A program made the translations under genes and the position numbers. A stretch of 64,000 nucleotides of DNA, from NCBI GenBank assembly GCA_030180135.1, contig CM058238.1, forward strand, positions 45,535,765-45,599,764, written 5' to 3'. The notes beneath the pieces were generated by a model. The model searched no databases. It saw only the letters and a program-made list of their open reading frames with translations, and had not been told where the DNA came from. The DNA comes from Orychophragmus violaceus (Eukaryota; Streptophyta; Magnoliopsida; Brassicales; Brassicaceae). Below are positions 1 to 13,500 of the stretch, one piece after another (positions within the stretch are counted from its first letter, which is position 1; the number at the start of each line of letters is the position of its first letter).

Positions 1-3000
1 TTGAACCATATATGTCATGGATTGGTGAATTTCGGTGAGGTAAGACAACAATAAGTAAGTTTTTGTATGCTCCAAAAGGTAGAATGGGGAGCATTTTATA
101 CAAGTTTATGTTCGTTTGCAACACCCCTACGTAACCCTTCTAAGTGACTAGAAAGAAACTTTGATCTTAAAAAGATCCTATGAGAATCCTAAATAAAACT
201 TTTTAACAAAAACATCTTGAAACATATATGTTATGGATTGGAGAATTTCGGTGAGGTAAGACAACAATAAGTAAATTTTTGTATGCTCCTAAAGGTAGAA
301 TTAGAAGCATTTTATACAAGTTTATGTTCGTTTGTAACACCCCTAATACCCTTCTAAGAGACTAGAAAGAAACTTTGATCTTTAAAAAGTTCCTATGAGA
401 ATCCTAAATAAAACATTTAAACAAAATATATTGAGAAATATATGTCATGGATTGGAGAATTTAGGTGAGGTAGGACAACTATAAGTAAGTTTTTGTATGC
501 TCCTAAAGGTAGAATGAGAAGCATTTTATACAAGTTTATGTTCGTTTGTAACACACCTAAGTAACCCTTCTAAATGACTAGAAAGACACTTTGATCTTCT
601 AAAATGTCCTATGAGAATCCTTAACAAAACTTTCTAAACTAAATTTCTTGATACATATGTGTCATGGATTGGACAATTTAGGTGATGTAAGACAACTATA
701 AATAAGTTTTTGTATGCTCCTAAAGGTAGAATGAGAAGCATGTTGTAATGTTTTTGTTCGTTTGTAACACCACTAAGTAACTCTCTAAAAGACTAGAAAG
801 AAATTTTAATCTTCTAAAAGGTCCTATGAGATCCTAAATAAAACTTTTTAACCAAAACTTCTTGAAACATATATGTCATGGATTGGTGAATTTCGGTGAG
901 GTAAGACAACAATAAGTAAGTTTTTGTATGCTCCTAAAGGTAGAATGGGGAGCATTTTATACAGGTTTATGTTCGTTTGTAACACCCCTAAGTAACCCTT
1001 CTAAGTTACTAGAAAGAAACTGTGATCTTCAAAAAGATCCTATGAGAATCCTAAATAAAACTTTTTAACAAAAACATCTTGAAACATATATGTTATGGAT
1101 TGGAGAATTTATGTGAGGTAGGACAACTATAAGTAAGTTTTTGTATGGTCCTAAAGGTAGAATGAGAAGCATTTTATACAAGTTTATGTTCGTTTGTAAC
1201 ACCCCTAAGTAACCCTTCTAAGAGACTAGAAAGAAACTTTGATCTTCAAAAAGTTCCTACGAGAATCCTAAATAAAACATTTTTACCAAAATATCTTGAA
1301 ACATATATGTCATGGATTGGAGAATTTAGGTGAGGTAGGACAACTATAAGTAAGTTTTTGTATGCTCCTAAAGGTAGAATGAGAAGCATTTTATACAAGT
1401 TTATGTTCGTTTGTAACACACCTAAGTAACCCTTCTAAATGACTAGAAAGACACTTTGATCTTCTAAAATGTCCTATGAGAATCCTAAACTAAAATTTTT
1501 AAACTAAACTTCTTGAAACAAATGTGTCATGGATTGGAGAATTTAGGTGATGTAGGACAACTATAAATAAGTTTTTGTATGCTCCTAAAGGTAGAATGAG
1601 AAGCATGATGTTTTTGTTCGTTTGTAACACCACTAAGTAACCCCTCTAAAAGACTAGAAAGAAATTTTGGTTTTCTAAAAGGTCCTATGAGACCCTAAAA
1701 AAAACTTTTTAACCAAAACCTCTTGAAACATATATGTCATGGATTGGTGAATTTCGGTGAGGTAAGACAACAATAAGTAAGTTTTTGTATGCTCCTAAAG
1801 GTAGAATGGGGAGTATTTTATACAAGTTTATGTTCGTTTGCAACACCCCTAAGTAACCCTTCTAAATGACTAGAAAGACACTTTGATCTTCTAAAATGTC
1901 CTATGAGAATCCTAAACTAAAATTTTTAAACTAAACTTCTTGAAACAAATGTGTCATGGATTGGAGAATTTAGGTGATGTAGGACAACTATAAATAAGTT
2001 TTGTATGCTCCTAAAGGTAGAATGAGAAGCATGTTGTTTTTGTTCGTTTGTAACACCACTAAGTAACCCCTCTAAAAGACTAGAAAGAAATTTAGGTCTT
2101 CTAAAAGGTCCTATGAGACCCTAAATAAAACTTTTTAACCAAAACCTCTTGAAACATATATGTCATGGATTGGTGAATTTTGGTGAGGTAAGACAACAAT
2201 AAGTAAGTTTTTGTATGCTCCTAAAGGTAGAATGGGGAGCATTTTATACAAGTTTATGTTCGTTTGCAACACCCCTAAGTAACCCTTCTAAGTGACTAGA
2301 AAGAAACTTTGATCTTAAAAAGATCCTATGAGAATCCTAAATTAAACTTTTTAACAAAAACATCTTGAAACATATATGTTATGGATTGGAGAATTTCGGT
2401 GAGGTAAGACAACAATAAGTAAATTTTTGTATGCTCCTAAAGGTAGAATTAGAAGCATTTTATACAAGTTTATGTTCGTTTGTAACACCCCTAATACCCT
2501 TCTAAGAGACTAGAAAGAAACTTTGATCTTTAAAAAGTTCCTATGAGAATCCTAAATAAAACATTTAAACAAAATATATTGAGAAATATATGTCATGGAT
2601 TGGAGAATTTAGGTGAGGTAGGACAACTATAAGTAAGTTTTTGTATGCTCCTAAAGGTAGAATGAGAAGCATTTTATACAAGTTTATGTTCGTTTGTAAC
2701 ACACCTAAGTAACCCTTCTAAATGACTAGAAAGACACTTTGATCTTCTAAAATGTCCTATGAGAATCCTAAACTAAAATTTTTAAACTAAACTTCTTGAA
2801 ACAAATGTGTCATGGATTGGAGAATTTAGGTGATGTAGGACAACTATAAATAAGTTTTTGTATGCTCCTAAAGGTAGAATGAGAAGCATGTTGTTTTTGT
2901 TCGTTTGTAACACCACTAAGTAACCCCTCTAAAAGACTAGAAAGAAATTTTGGTCTTCTAAAAGGTCCTATGAGATTCTAAATAAAACTTTTTAACCAAA

Positions 3001-5056
3001 ACCTCTTGAAACATATATGTCATGGATTGGTGAATTTCGGTGAGGTAAGACAACTATAAGTAAGTTTTTGTATGCTCCTAAAGGTAGAATGGGAAGCAAT
3101 TTATACAAGTTTATGTTCGTTTGTAACACACCTAAGTAACCCTTCTAAATGACTAGAAAGACACTTTGATCTTTTAAAATGTCCTATGAGAATCCTAAAC
3201 TAAATTTCTTAAACTAAACTTCTTGAAACAAATGTGTCATGGATTGGAGAATTTAGGTGATGTAGGACAACTATAAATAAGTTTTTGTATGCTCCTAAAG
3301 GTAGAATGAGAAGCACGTTATTTTTGTTCGTTTGTAACACCACTAAGTAACCCCTCTAAAAGACTAGAAAGAAATTTTGATCTTCTAAAAGGTCCTATGA
3401 GATCCTAAATAAAACTTTTTAACCAAAACCTCTTGAAATATATAAGTCATGGATTGGTGAATTTCGGTGAGGTAAGACAACAATAAGTAAGTTTTTGTAT
3501 GCTCCTAAAGGTAGAATGGGGAGCATTTTATACAAGTTTATGTTCGTTTGTAACACCCCTAAGTAACCCTTCTAAGTGACTAGAAAAAAACTTTGATCTT
3601 CAAAAAGATCCTATGAGAATCCTAAATAAAACATTTTAACCAAAATATCTTGAAACATATATGTCATGGATTGGAGAATTTAGGTGAGGTAGAACAACTA
3701 TAAGTAAGTTTTTGTATGCTCCTAAAGGTAGAATGAGAAGCATTTTATACAAGTTTATGTTCGTTTGTAACACACCTAAGTAACCCTTCTAAATGACTAG
3801 AAAGACACTTTGATCTTCTAAAATGTCCTATGAGAATCCTAAACAAAACTTTATAAACTAAACTTCTTGAAACAAATGTGTCATGGATTGGAGAATTTAG
3901 GTGATGTAAGACAACTATAAATAAGTTTTTGTATGCTCCTAAAGGTAGAATGAGAAGCATTTTATACAAGTTTATGTTCGTTTGTAACACACCTAAGTAA
4001 CCCTTCTAAATGACTAGAAAGACACTTTGATCTTCTAAAATATTCTATGAGAATCCTAAACTAAACTTTTTAAACTAAACTTCTTGAAAGAAATGTGTCA
4101 TGGATTAGAGAATTTAGGTGATGTAGGACAACCATAAATAAGTTTTTGTATGCTCCTAAAGGTAGAATGAGAAGCATGTTGTTTTTGTTCGTTTGTAACA
4201 CCACTAAGTAACCCCTCTAAAAGACTAGAAAGAAACTTTGATCTTCAAAAAGATCCTATGAAAATCCTAAATAAAACTTTTTAACCAAAACCTCTTGAAA
4301 CATATATGTCATGGATTGGTGAATTTCGGTGAGGTAAGACAACAATAAGTAAGTTTTTGTATGCTCCTAAAGGTAGAATGGGGAGCATTTTATACAAGTT
4401 TATGTTCGTTTGTAACACCCCTAAGTAACCCTTCTAAGTGACTAGAAAGAAACTTTGATCTTCAAAAAGATCCTATGAAAATCCTAAATAAAACTTTTTA
4501 ACAAAAACATCTTGAAACATATATGTTATGGATTGGAGAATTTAGGTGAGGTAGGACAACTATAAGCAATTTTTTGTATGCTCCTAAAGGTAGAATGAGA
4601 AGCATTTTATACAAGTTTATGTTCGTTTGTAACACACCTAAGTAACCCTTCTAAATGACTAGAAAGACACTTTGATATTCTAAAATGTCCTATGAGAATC
4701 CTAAACTAAACTTTTTAAACTAAACTTCTTGAAACAAATGTGTCATGGATTGGAGAATTTAGGTGATGTAGGACAACTATAAATAAGTTTTTGTATGCTC
4801 CTAAAGGTAGAATGGGAAGCATGTTGTTTTTGTTCGTTTGTAACACCACTAAGTAACCCCTCTAAAAGACTAGAAAGAAATTTTGATCTTCTAAAAGGTC
4901 CTATGAGATCTTAAATAAAACTTTTTAACCAAAACCTCTTGAAATATATATGTCATGGATTGGTGAATTTCGGTGAGGTAAGACAACAATAAGTAAGTTT
5001 TTGTATGCTCCAAAAGGTAGAATGGGGAGCATTTTATACAAGTTTATGTTCGTTTG
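1..5056. repeat. Satellite block R1, first copy
   Basis: This 5-kb, roughly 23-monomer stretch recurs at 10523-15578 (offset 10522). The only difference found by spot checks is T at 4570 versus G at 15092. The copies part at 5057 (T versus C). The left limit is the window edge, so the block may extend further. Pieces of it also recur at 6085-8918, 8808-9964, from about 21070 to 22039, and in array 2. Confidence 0.85.
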
Positions 5057-6128
5057 TAACACACCTAAGTAACCCTTCTAAATGACTAGAAAGACACTTT
5101 GATCTTCTAAAATATTCTATGAGAATCCTAAACTAAACTTTTTAAACTAAACTTCTTGAAAGAAATGTGTCATGGATTAGAGAATTTAGGTGATGTAGGA
5201 CAACCATAAATAAGTTTTTGTATGCTCCTAAAGGTAGAATGAGAAGCATGTTGTTTTTGTTCGTTTGTAACACCACTAAGTAACCCCTCTAAAAGACTAG
5301 AAAGAAACTTTGATCTTCAAAAAGATCCTATGAAAATCCTAAATAAAACTTTTTAACCAAAACCTCTTGAAACATATATGTCATGGATTGGTGAATTTCG
5401 GTGAGGTAAGACAACAATAAGTAAGTTTTTGTATGCTCCTAAAGGTAGAATGGGGAGCATTTTATACAAGTTTATGTTCGTTTGTAACACCCCTAAGTAA
5501 CCCTTCTAAGTGACTAGAAAGAAACTTTGATCTTCAAAAAGATCCTATGAAAATCCTAAATAAAACTTTTTAACAAAAACATCTTGAAACATATATGTTA
5601 TGGATTGGAGAATTTAGGTGAGGTAGGACAACTATAAGCAATTTTTTGTATGCTCCTAAAGGTAGAATGAGAAGCATTTTATACAAGTTTATGTTCGTTT
5701 GTAACACACCTAAGTAACCCTTCTAAATGACTAGAAAGACACTTTGATATTCTAAAATGTCCTATGAGAATCCTAAACTAAACTTTTTAAACTAAACTTC
5801 TTGAAACAAATGTGTCATGGATTGGAGAATTTAGGTGATGTAGGACAACTATAAATAAGTTTTTGTATGCTCCTAAAGGTAGAATGGGAAGCATGTTGTT
5901 TTTGTTCGTTTGTAACACCACTAAGTAACCCCTCTAAAAGACTAGAAAGAAATTTTGATCTTCTAAAAGGTCCTATGAGATCTTAAATAAAACTTTTTAA
6001 CCAAAACCTCTTGAAATATATATGTCATGGATTGGTGAATTTCGGTGAGGTAAGACAACAATAAGTAAGTTTTTGTATGCTCCAAAAGGTAGAATGGGGA
6101 GCATTTTATACAAGTTTATGTTCGTTTG
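3985..6128. repeat. Tandem duplication of a 1072-bp (5-monomer) block
   Basis: Unit 1 (3985-5056) and unit 2 (5057-6128) match base for base wherever I compared them, including private variants such as AATATTCTATG, GGATTAGAG and AAGCAATTTTTTG. The corresponding place in the 10523-15578 block copy lacks the second unit, so this looks like a recent in-register duplication by unequal exchange. Confidence 0.8.
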
Positions 6129-8918
6129 CAACACCCCTAAGTAACCCTTCTAAGTGACTAGAAAGAAACTTTGATCTTAAAAAGATCCTATGAGAATCCT
6201 AAATTAAACTTTTTAACAAAAACATCTTGAAACATATATGTTATGGATTGGAGAATTTCGGTGAGGTAAGACAACAATAAGTAAATTTTTGTATGCTCCT
6301 AAAGGTAGAATTAGAAGCATTTTATACAAGTTTATGTTCGTTTGTAACACCCCTAATACCCTTCTAAGAGACTAGAAAGAAACTTTGATCTTTAAAAAGT
6401 TCCTATGAGAATCCTAAATAAAACATTTAAACAAAATATATTGAGAAATATATGTCATGGATTGGAGAATTTAGGTGAGGTAGGACAACTATAAGTAAGT
6501 TTTTGTATGCTCCTAAAGGTAGAATGAGAAGCATTTTATACAAGTTTATGTTCGTTTGTAACACACCTAAGTAACCCTTCTAAATGACTAGAAAGACACT
6601 TTGATCTTCTAAAATGTCCTATGAGAATCCTAAACTAAAATTTTTAAACTAAACTTCTTGAAACAAATGTGTCATGGATTGGAGAATTTAGGTGATGTAG
6701 GACAACTATAAATAAGTTTTTGTATGCTCCTAAAGGTAGAATGAGAAGCATGTTGTTTTTGTTCGTTTGTAACACCACTAAGTAACCCCTCTAAAAGACT
6801 AGAAAGAAATTTTGGTCTTCTAAAAGGTCCTATGAGATTCTAAATAAAACTTTTTAACCAAAACCTCTTGAAACATATATGTCATGGATTGGTGAATTTC
6901 GGTGAGGTAAGACAACTATAAGTAAGTTTTTGTATGCTCCTAAAGGTAGAATGGGAAGCAATTTATACAAGTTTATGTTCGTTTGTAACACACCTAAGTA
7001 ACCCTTCTAAATGACTAGAAAGACACTTTGATCTTTTAAAATGTCCTATGAGAATCCTAAACTAAATTTCTTAAACTAAACTTCTTGAAACAAATGTGTC
7101 ATGGATTGGAGAATTTAGGTGATGTAGGACAACTATAAATAAGTTTTTGTATGCTCCTAAAGGTAGAATGAGAAGCACGTTATTTTTGTTCGTTTGTAAC
7201 ACCACTAAGTAACCCCTCTAAAAGACTAGAAAGAAATTTTGATCTTCTAAAAGGTCCTATGAGATCCTAAATAAAACTTTTTAACCAAAACCTCTTGAAA
7301 TATATAAGTCATGGATTGGTGAATTTCGGTGAGGTAAGACAACAATAAGTAAGTTTTTGTATGCTCCTAAAGGTAGAATGGGGAGCATTTTATACAAGTT
7401 TATGTTCGTTTGTAACACCCCTAAGTAACCCTTCTAAGTGACTAGAAAAAAACTTTGATCTTCAAAAAGATCCTATGAGAATCCTAAATAAAACATTTTA
7501 ACCAAAATATCTTGAAACATATATGTCATGGATTGGAGAATTTAGGTGAGGTAGAACAACTATAAGTAAGTTTTTGTATGCTCCTAAAGGTAGAATGAGA
7601 AGCATTTTATACAAGTTTATGTTCGTTTGTAACACACCTAAGTAACCCTTCTAAATGACTAGAAAGACACTTTGATCTTCTAAAATGTCCTATGAGAATC
7701 CTAAACAAAACTTTATAAACTAAACTTCTTGAAACAAATGTGTCATGGATTGGAGAATTTAGGTGATGTAAGACAACTATAAATAAGTTTTTGTATGCTC
7801 CTAAAGGTAGAATGAGAAGCATTTTATACAAGTTTATGTTCGTTTGTAACACACCTAAGTAACCCTTCTAAATGACTAGAAAGACACTTTGATCTTCTAA
7901 AATATTCTATGAGAATCCTAAACTAAACTTTTTAAACTAAACTTCTTGAAAGAAATGTGTCATGGATTAGAGAATTTAGGTGATGTAGGACAACCATAAA
8001 TAAGTTTTTGTATGCTCCTAAAGGTAGAATGAGAAGCATGTTGTTTTTGTTCGTTTGTAACACCACTAAGTAACCCCTCTAAAAGACTAGAAAGAAACTT
8101 TGATCTTCAAAAAGATCCTATGAAAATCCTAAATAAAACTTTTTAACCAAAACCTCTTGAAACATATATGTCATGGATTGGTGAATTTCGGTGAGGTAAG
8201 ACAACAATAAGTAAGTTTTTGTATGCTCCTAAAGGTAGAATGGGGAGCATTTTATACAAGTTTATGTTCGTTTGTAACACCCCTAAGTAACCCTTCTAAG
8301 TGACTAGAAAGAAACTTTGATCTTCAAAAAGATCCTATGAAAATCCTAAATAAAACTTTTTAACAAAAACATCTTGAAACATATATGTTATGGATTGGAG
8401 AATTTAGGTGAGGTAGGACAACTATAAGCAATTTTTTGTATGCTCCTAAAGGTAGAATGAGAAGCATTTTATACAAGTTTATGTTCGTTTGTAACACACC
8501 TAAGTAACCCTTCTAAATGACTAGAAAGACACTTTGATATTCTAAAATGTCCTATGAGAATCCTAAACTAAACTTTTTAAACTAAACTTCTTGAAACAAA
8601 TGTGTCATGGATTGGAGAATTTAGGTGATGTAGGACAACTATAAATAAGTTTTTGTATGCTCCTAAAGGTAGAATGGGAAGCATGTTGTTTTTGTTCGTT
8701 TGTAACACCACTAAGTAACCCCTCTAAAAGACTAGAAAGAAATTTTGATCTTCTAAAAGGTCCTATGAGATCTTAAATAAAACTTTTTAACCAAAACCTC
8801 TTGAAATATATATGTCATGGATTGGTGAATTTCGGTGAGGTAAGACAACAATAAGTAAGTTTTTGTATGCTCCAAAAGGTAGAATGGGGAGCATTTTATA
8901 CAAGTTTATGTTCGTTTG
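6085..8918. repeat. Satellite block, copy of 2223-5056
   Basis: It matches 2223-5056 at offset 3862. The left edge is set by A at 6084 versus T at 2222, and the right edge by C at 8919 versus T at 5057. It is about 13 monomers long, with identity close to complete by eye. Confidence 0.8.
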
Positions 8919-9964
8919 CAACACCCCTACGTAACCCTTCTAAGTGACTAGAAAGAAACTTTGATCTTAAAAAGATCCTATGAGAATCCTAAATAAAACT
9001 TTTTAACAAAAACATCTTGAAACATATATGTTATGGATTGGAGAATTTCGGTGAGGTAAGACAACAATAAGTAAATTTTTGTATGCTCCTAAAGGTAGAA
9101 TTAGAAGCATTTTATACAAGTTTATGTTCGTTTGTAACACCCCTAATACCCTTCTAAGAGACTAGAAAGAAACTTTGATCTTTAAAAAGTTCCTATGAGA
9201 ATCCTAAATAAAACATTTAAACAAAATATATTGAGAAATATATGTCATGGATTGGAGAATTTAGGTGAGGTAGGACAACTATAAGTAAGTTTTTGTATGC
9301 TCCTAAAGGTAGAATGAGAAGCATTTTATACAAGTTTATGTTCGTTTGTAACACACCTAAGTAACCCTTCTAAATGACTAGAAAGACACTTTGATCTTCT
9401 AAAATGTCCTATGAGAATCCTTAACAAAACTTTCTAAACTAAATTTCTTGATACATATGTGTCATGGATTGGACAATTTAGGTGATGTAAGACAACTATA
9501 AATAAGTTTTTGTATGCTCCTAAAGGTAGAATGAGAAGCATGTTGTAATGTTTTTGTTCGTTTGTAACACCACTAAGTAACTCTCTAAAAGACTAGAAAG
9601 AAATTTTAATCTTCTAAAAGGTCCTATGAGATCCTAAATAAAACTTTTTAACCAAAACTTCTTGAAACATATATGTCATGGATTGGTGAATTTCGGTGAG
9701 GTAAGACAACAATAAGTAAGTTTTTGTATGCTCCTAAAGGTAGAATGGGGAGCATTTTATACAGGTTTATGTTCGTTTGTAACACCCCTAAGTAACCCTT
9801 CTAAGTTACTAGAAAGAAACTGTGATCTTCAAAAAGATCCTATGAGAATCCTAAATAAAACTTTTTAACAAAAACATCTTGAAACATATATGTTATGGAT
9901 TGGAGAATTTATGTGAGGTAGGACAACTATAAGTAAGTTTTTGTATGGTCCTAAAGGTAGAATG
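8808..9964. repeat. Satellite block, copy of 8-1164
   Basis: It matches 8-1164 at offset 8800, including private variants CACCCCTACGTAACCC and GTATGGTCC. It diverges at 9965 (G versus A at 1165), where the array switches to another variant series. Confidence 0.8.
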
Positions 9965-10522
9965 GGGAGCATTTTATACAAGTTTATGTTCGTTTGTAAC
10001 ACCCCTAAGTAACCCTTCTAAGTGACTAGAAAGAAACTTTGATCTTCAAAAAGATCCTATGAAAATCCTAAATAAAACTTTTTAACAAAAACATCTTGAA
10101 ACATATATGTTATGGATTGGAGAATTTAGGTGAGGTAGGACAACTATAAGCAAGTTTTTGTATGCTCCTAAAGGTAGAATGAGAAGCATTTTATACAAGT
10201 TTATGTTCGTTTGTAACACACCTAAGTAACCCTTCTAAATGACTAGAAAGACACTTTGATATTCTAAAATGTCCTATGAGAATCCTAAACTAAACTTTTT
10301 AAACTAAACTTCTTGAAACAAATGTGTCATGGATTGGAGAATTTAGGTGATGTAGGACAACTATAAATAAGTTTTTGTATGCTCCTAAAGGTAGAATGGG
10401 AAGCATGTTGTTTTTGTTCGTTTGTAACACCACTAAGTAACCCCTCTAAAAGACTAGAAAGAAATTTTGGTCTTCTAAAAGGTCCTATGAGACCCTAAAT
10501 AAAACTTTTTAACCAAAACCTC

Positions 10523-13500
10523 TTGAACCATATATGTCATGGATTGGTGAATTTCGGTGAGGTAAGACAACAATAAGTAAGTTTTTGTATGCTCCAAAAG
10601 GTAGAATGGGGAGCATTTTATACAAGTTTATGTTCGTTTGCAACACCCCTACGTAACCCTTCTAAGTGACTAGAAAGAAACTTTGATCTTAAAAAGATCC
10701 TATGAGAATCCTAAATAAAACTTTTTAACAAAAACATCTTGAAACATATATGTTATGGATTGGAGAATTTCGGTGAGGTAAGACAACAATAAGTAAATTT
10801 TTGTATGCTCCTAAAGGTAGAATTAGAAGCATTTTATACAAGTTTATGTTCGTTTGTAACACCCCTAATACCCTTCTAAGAGACTAGAAAGAAACTTTGA
10901 TCTTTAAAAAGTTCCTATGAGAATCCTAAATAAAACATTTAAACAAAATATATTGAGAAATATATGTCATGGATTGGAGAATTTAGGTGAGGTAGGACAA
11001 CTATAAGTAAGTTTTTGTATGCTCCTAAAGGTAGAATGAGAAGCATTTTATACAAGTTTATGTTCGTTTGTAACACACCTAAGTAACCCTTCTAAATGAC
11101 TAGAAAGACACTTTGATCTTCTAAAATGTCCTATGAGAATCCTTAACAAAACTTTCTAAACTAAATTTCTTGATACATATGTGTCATGGATTGGACAATT
11201 TAGGTGATGTAAGACAACTATAAATAAGTTTTTGTATGCTCCTAAAGGTAGAATGAGAAGCATGTTGTAATGTTTTTGTTCGTTTGTAACACCACTAAGT
11301 AACTCTCTAAAAGACTAGAAAGAAATTTTAATCTTCTAAAAGGTCCTATGAGATCCTAAATAAAACTTTTTAACCAAAACTTCTTGAAACATATATGTCA
11401 TGGATTGGTGAATTTCGGTGAGGTAAGACAACAATAAGTAAGTTTTTGTATGCTCCTAAAGGTAGAATGGGGAGCATTTTATACAGGTTTATGTTCGTTT
11501 GTAACACCCCTAAGTAACCCTTCTAAGTTACTAGAAAGAAACTGTGATCTTCAAAAAGATCCTATGAGAATCCTAAATAAAACTTTTTAACAAAAACATC
11601 TTGAAACATATATGTTATGGATTGGAGAATTTATGTGAGGTAGGACAACTATAAGTAAGTTTTTGTATGGTCCTAAAGGTAGAATGAGAAGCATTTTATA
11701 CAAGTTTATGTTCGTTTGTAACACCCCTAAGTAACCCTTCTAAGAGACTAGAAAGAAACTTTGATCTTCAAAAAGTTCCTACGAGAATCCTAAATAAAAC
11801 ATTTTTACCAAAATATCTTGAAACATATATGTCATGGATTGGAGAATTTAGGTGAGGTAGGACAACTATAAGTAAGTTTTTGTATGCTCCTAAAGGTAGA
11901 ATGAGAAGCATTTTATACAAGTTTATGTTCGTTTGTAACACACCTAAGTAACCCTTCTAAATGACTAGAAAGACACTTTGATCTTCTAAAATGTCCTATG
12001 AGAATCCTAAACTAAAATTTTTAAACTAAACTTCTTGAAACAAATGTGTCATGGATTGGAGAATTTAGGTGATGTAGGACAACTATAAATAAGTTTTTGT
12101 ATGCTCCTAAAGGTAGAATGAGAAGCATGATGTTTTTGTTCGTTTGTAACACCACTAAGTAACCCCTCTAAAAGACTAGAAAGAAATTTTGGTTTTCTAA
12201 AAGGTCCTATGAGACCCTAAAAAAAACTTTTTAACCAAAACCTCTTGAAACATATATGTCATGGATTGGTGAATTTCGGTGAGGTAAGACAACAATAAGT
12301 AAGTTTTTGTATGCTCCTAAAGGTAGAATGGGGAGTATTTTATACAAGTTTATGTTCGTTTGCAACACCCCTAAGTAACCCTTCTAAATGACTAGAAAGA
12401 CACTTTGATCTTCTAAAATGTCCTATGAGAATCCTAAACTAAAATTTTTAAACTAAACTTCTTGAAACAAATGTGTCATGGATTGGAGAATTTAGGTGAT
12501 GTAGGACAACTATAAATAAGTTTTGTATGCTCCTAAAGGTAGAATGAGAAGCATGTTGTTTTTGTTCGTTTGTAACACCACTAAGTAACCCCTCTAAAAG
12601 ACTAGAAAGAAATTTAGGTCTTCTAAAAGGTCCTATGAGACCCTAAATAAAACTTTTTAACCAAAACCTCTTGAAACATATATGTCATGGATTGGTGAAT
12701 TTTGGTGAGGTAAGACAACAATAAGTAAGTTTTTGTATGCTCCTAAAGGTAGAATGGGGAGCATTTTATACAAGTTTATGTTCGTTTGCAACACCCCTAA
12801 GTAACCCTTCTAAGTGACTAGAAAGAAACTTTGATCTTAAAAAGATCCTATGAGAATCCTAAATTAAACTTTTTAACAAAAACATCTTGAAACATATATG
12901 TTATGGATTGGAGAATTTCGGTGAGGTAAGACAACAATAAGTAAATTTTTGTATGCTCCTAAAGGTAGAATTAGAAGCATTTTATACAAGTTTATGTTCG
13001 TTTGTAACACCCCTAATACCCTTCTAAGAGACTAGAAAGAAACTTTGATCTTTAAAAAGTTCCTATGAGAATCCTAAATAAAACATTTAAACAAAATATA
13101 TTGAGAAATATATGTCATGGATTGGAGAATTTAGGTGAGGTAGGACAACTATAAGTAAGTTTTTGTATGCTCCTAAAGGTAGAATGAGAAGCATTTTATA
13201 CAAGTTTATGTTCGTTTGTAACACACCTAAGTAACCCTTCTAAATGACTAGAAAGACACTTTGATCTTCTAAAATGTCCTATGAGAATCCTAAACTAAAA
13301 TTTTTAAACTAAACTTCTTGAAACAAATGTGTCATGGATTGGAGAATTTAGGTGATGTAGGACAACTATAAATAAGTTTTTGTATGCTCCTAAAGGTAGA
13401 ATGAGAAGCATGTTGTTTTTGTTCGTTTGTAACACCACTAAGTAACCCCTCTAAAAGACTAGAAAGAAATTTTGGTCTTCTAAAAGGTCCTATGAGATTC

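Noticed and set aside
3745..3990. 81-residue minus-strand ORF repeated at 7607, 14267, 18136, 33918, 35642, 51370, 52658 and 53519
   Set aside because: It spans just over one satellite monomer and exists only where two monomer variants happen to lack stops. It repeats because the block repeats. No start context, domain or selection sign.
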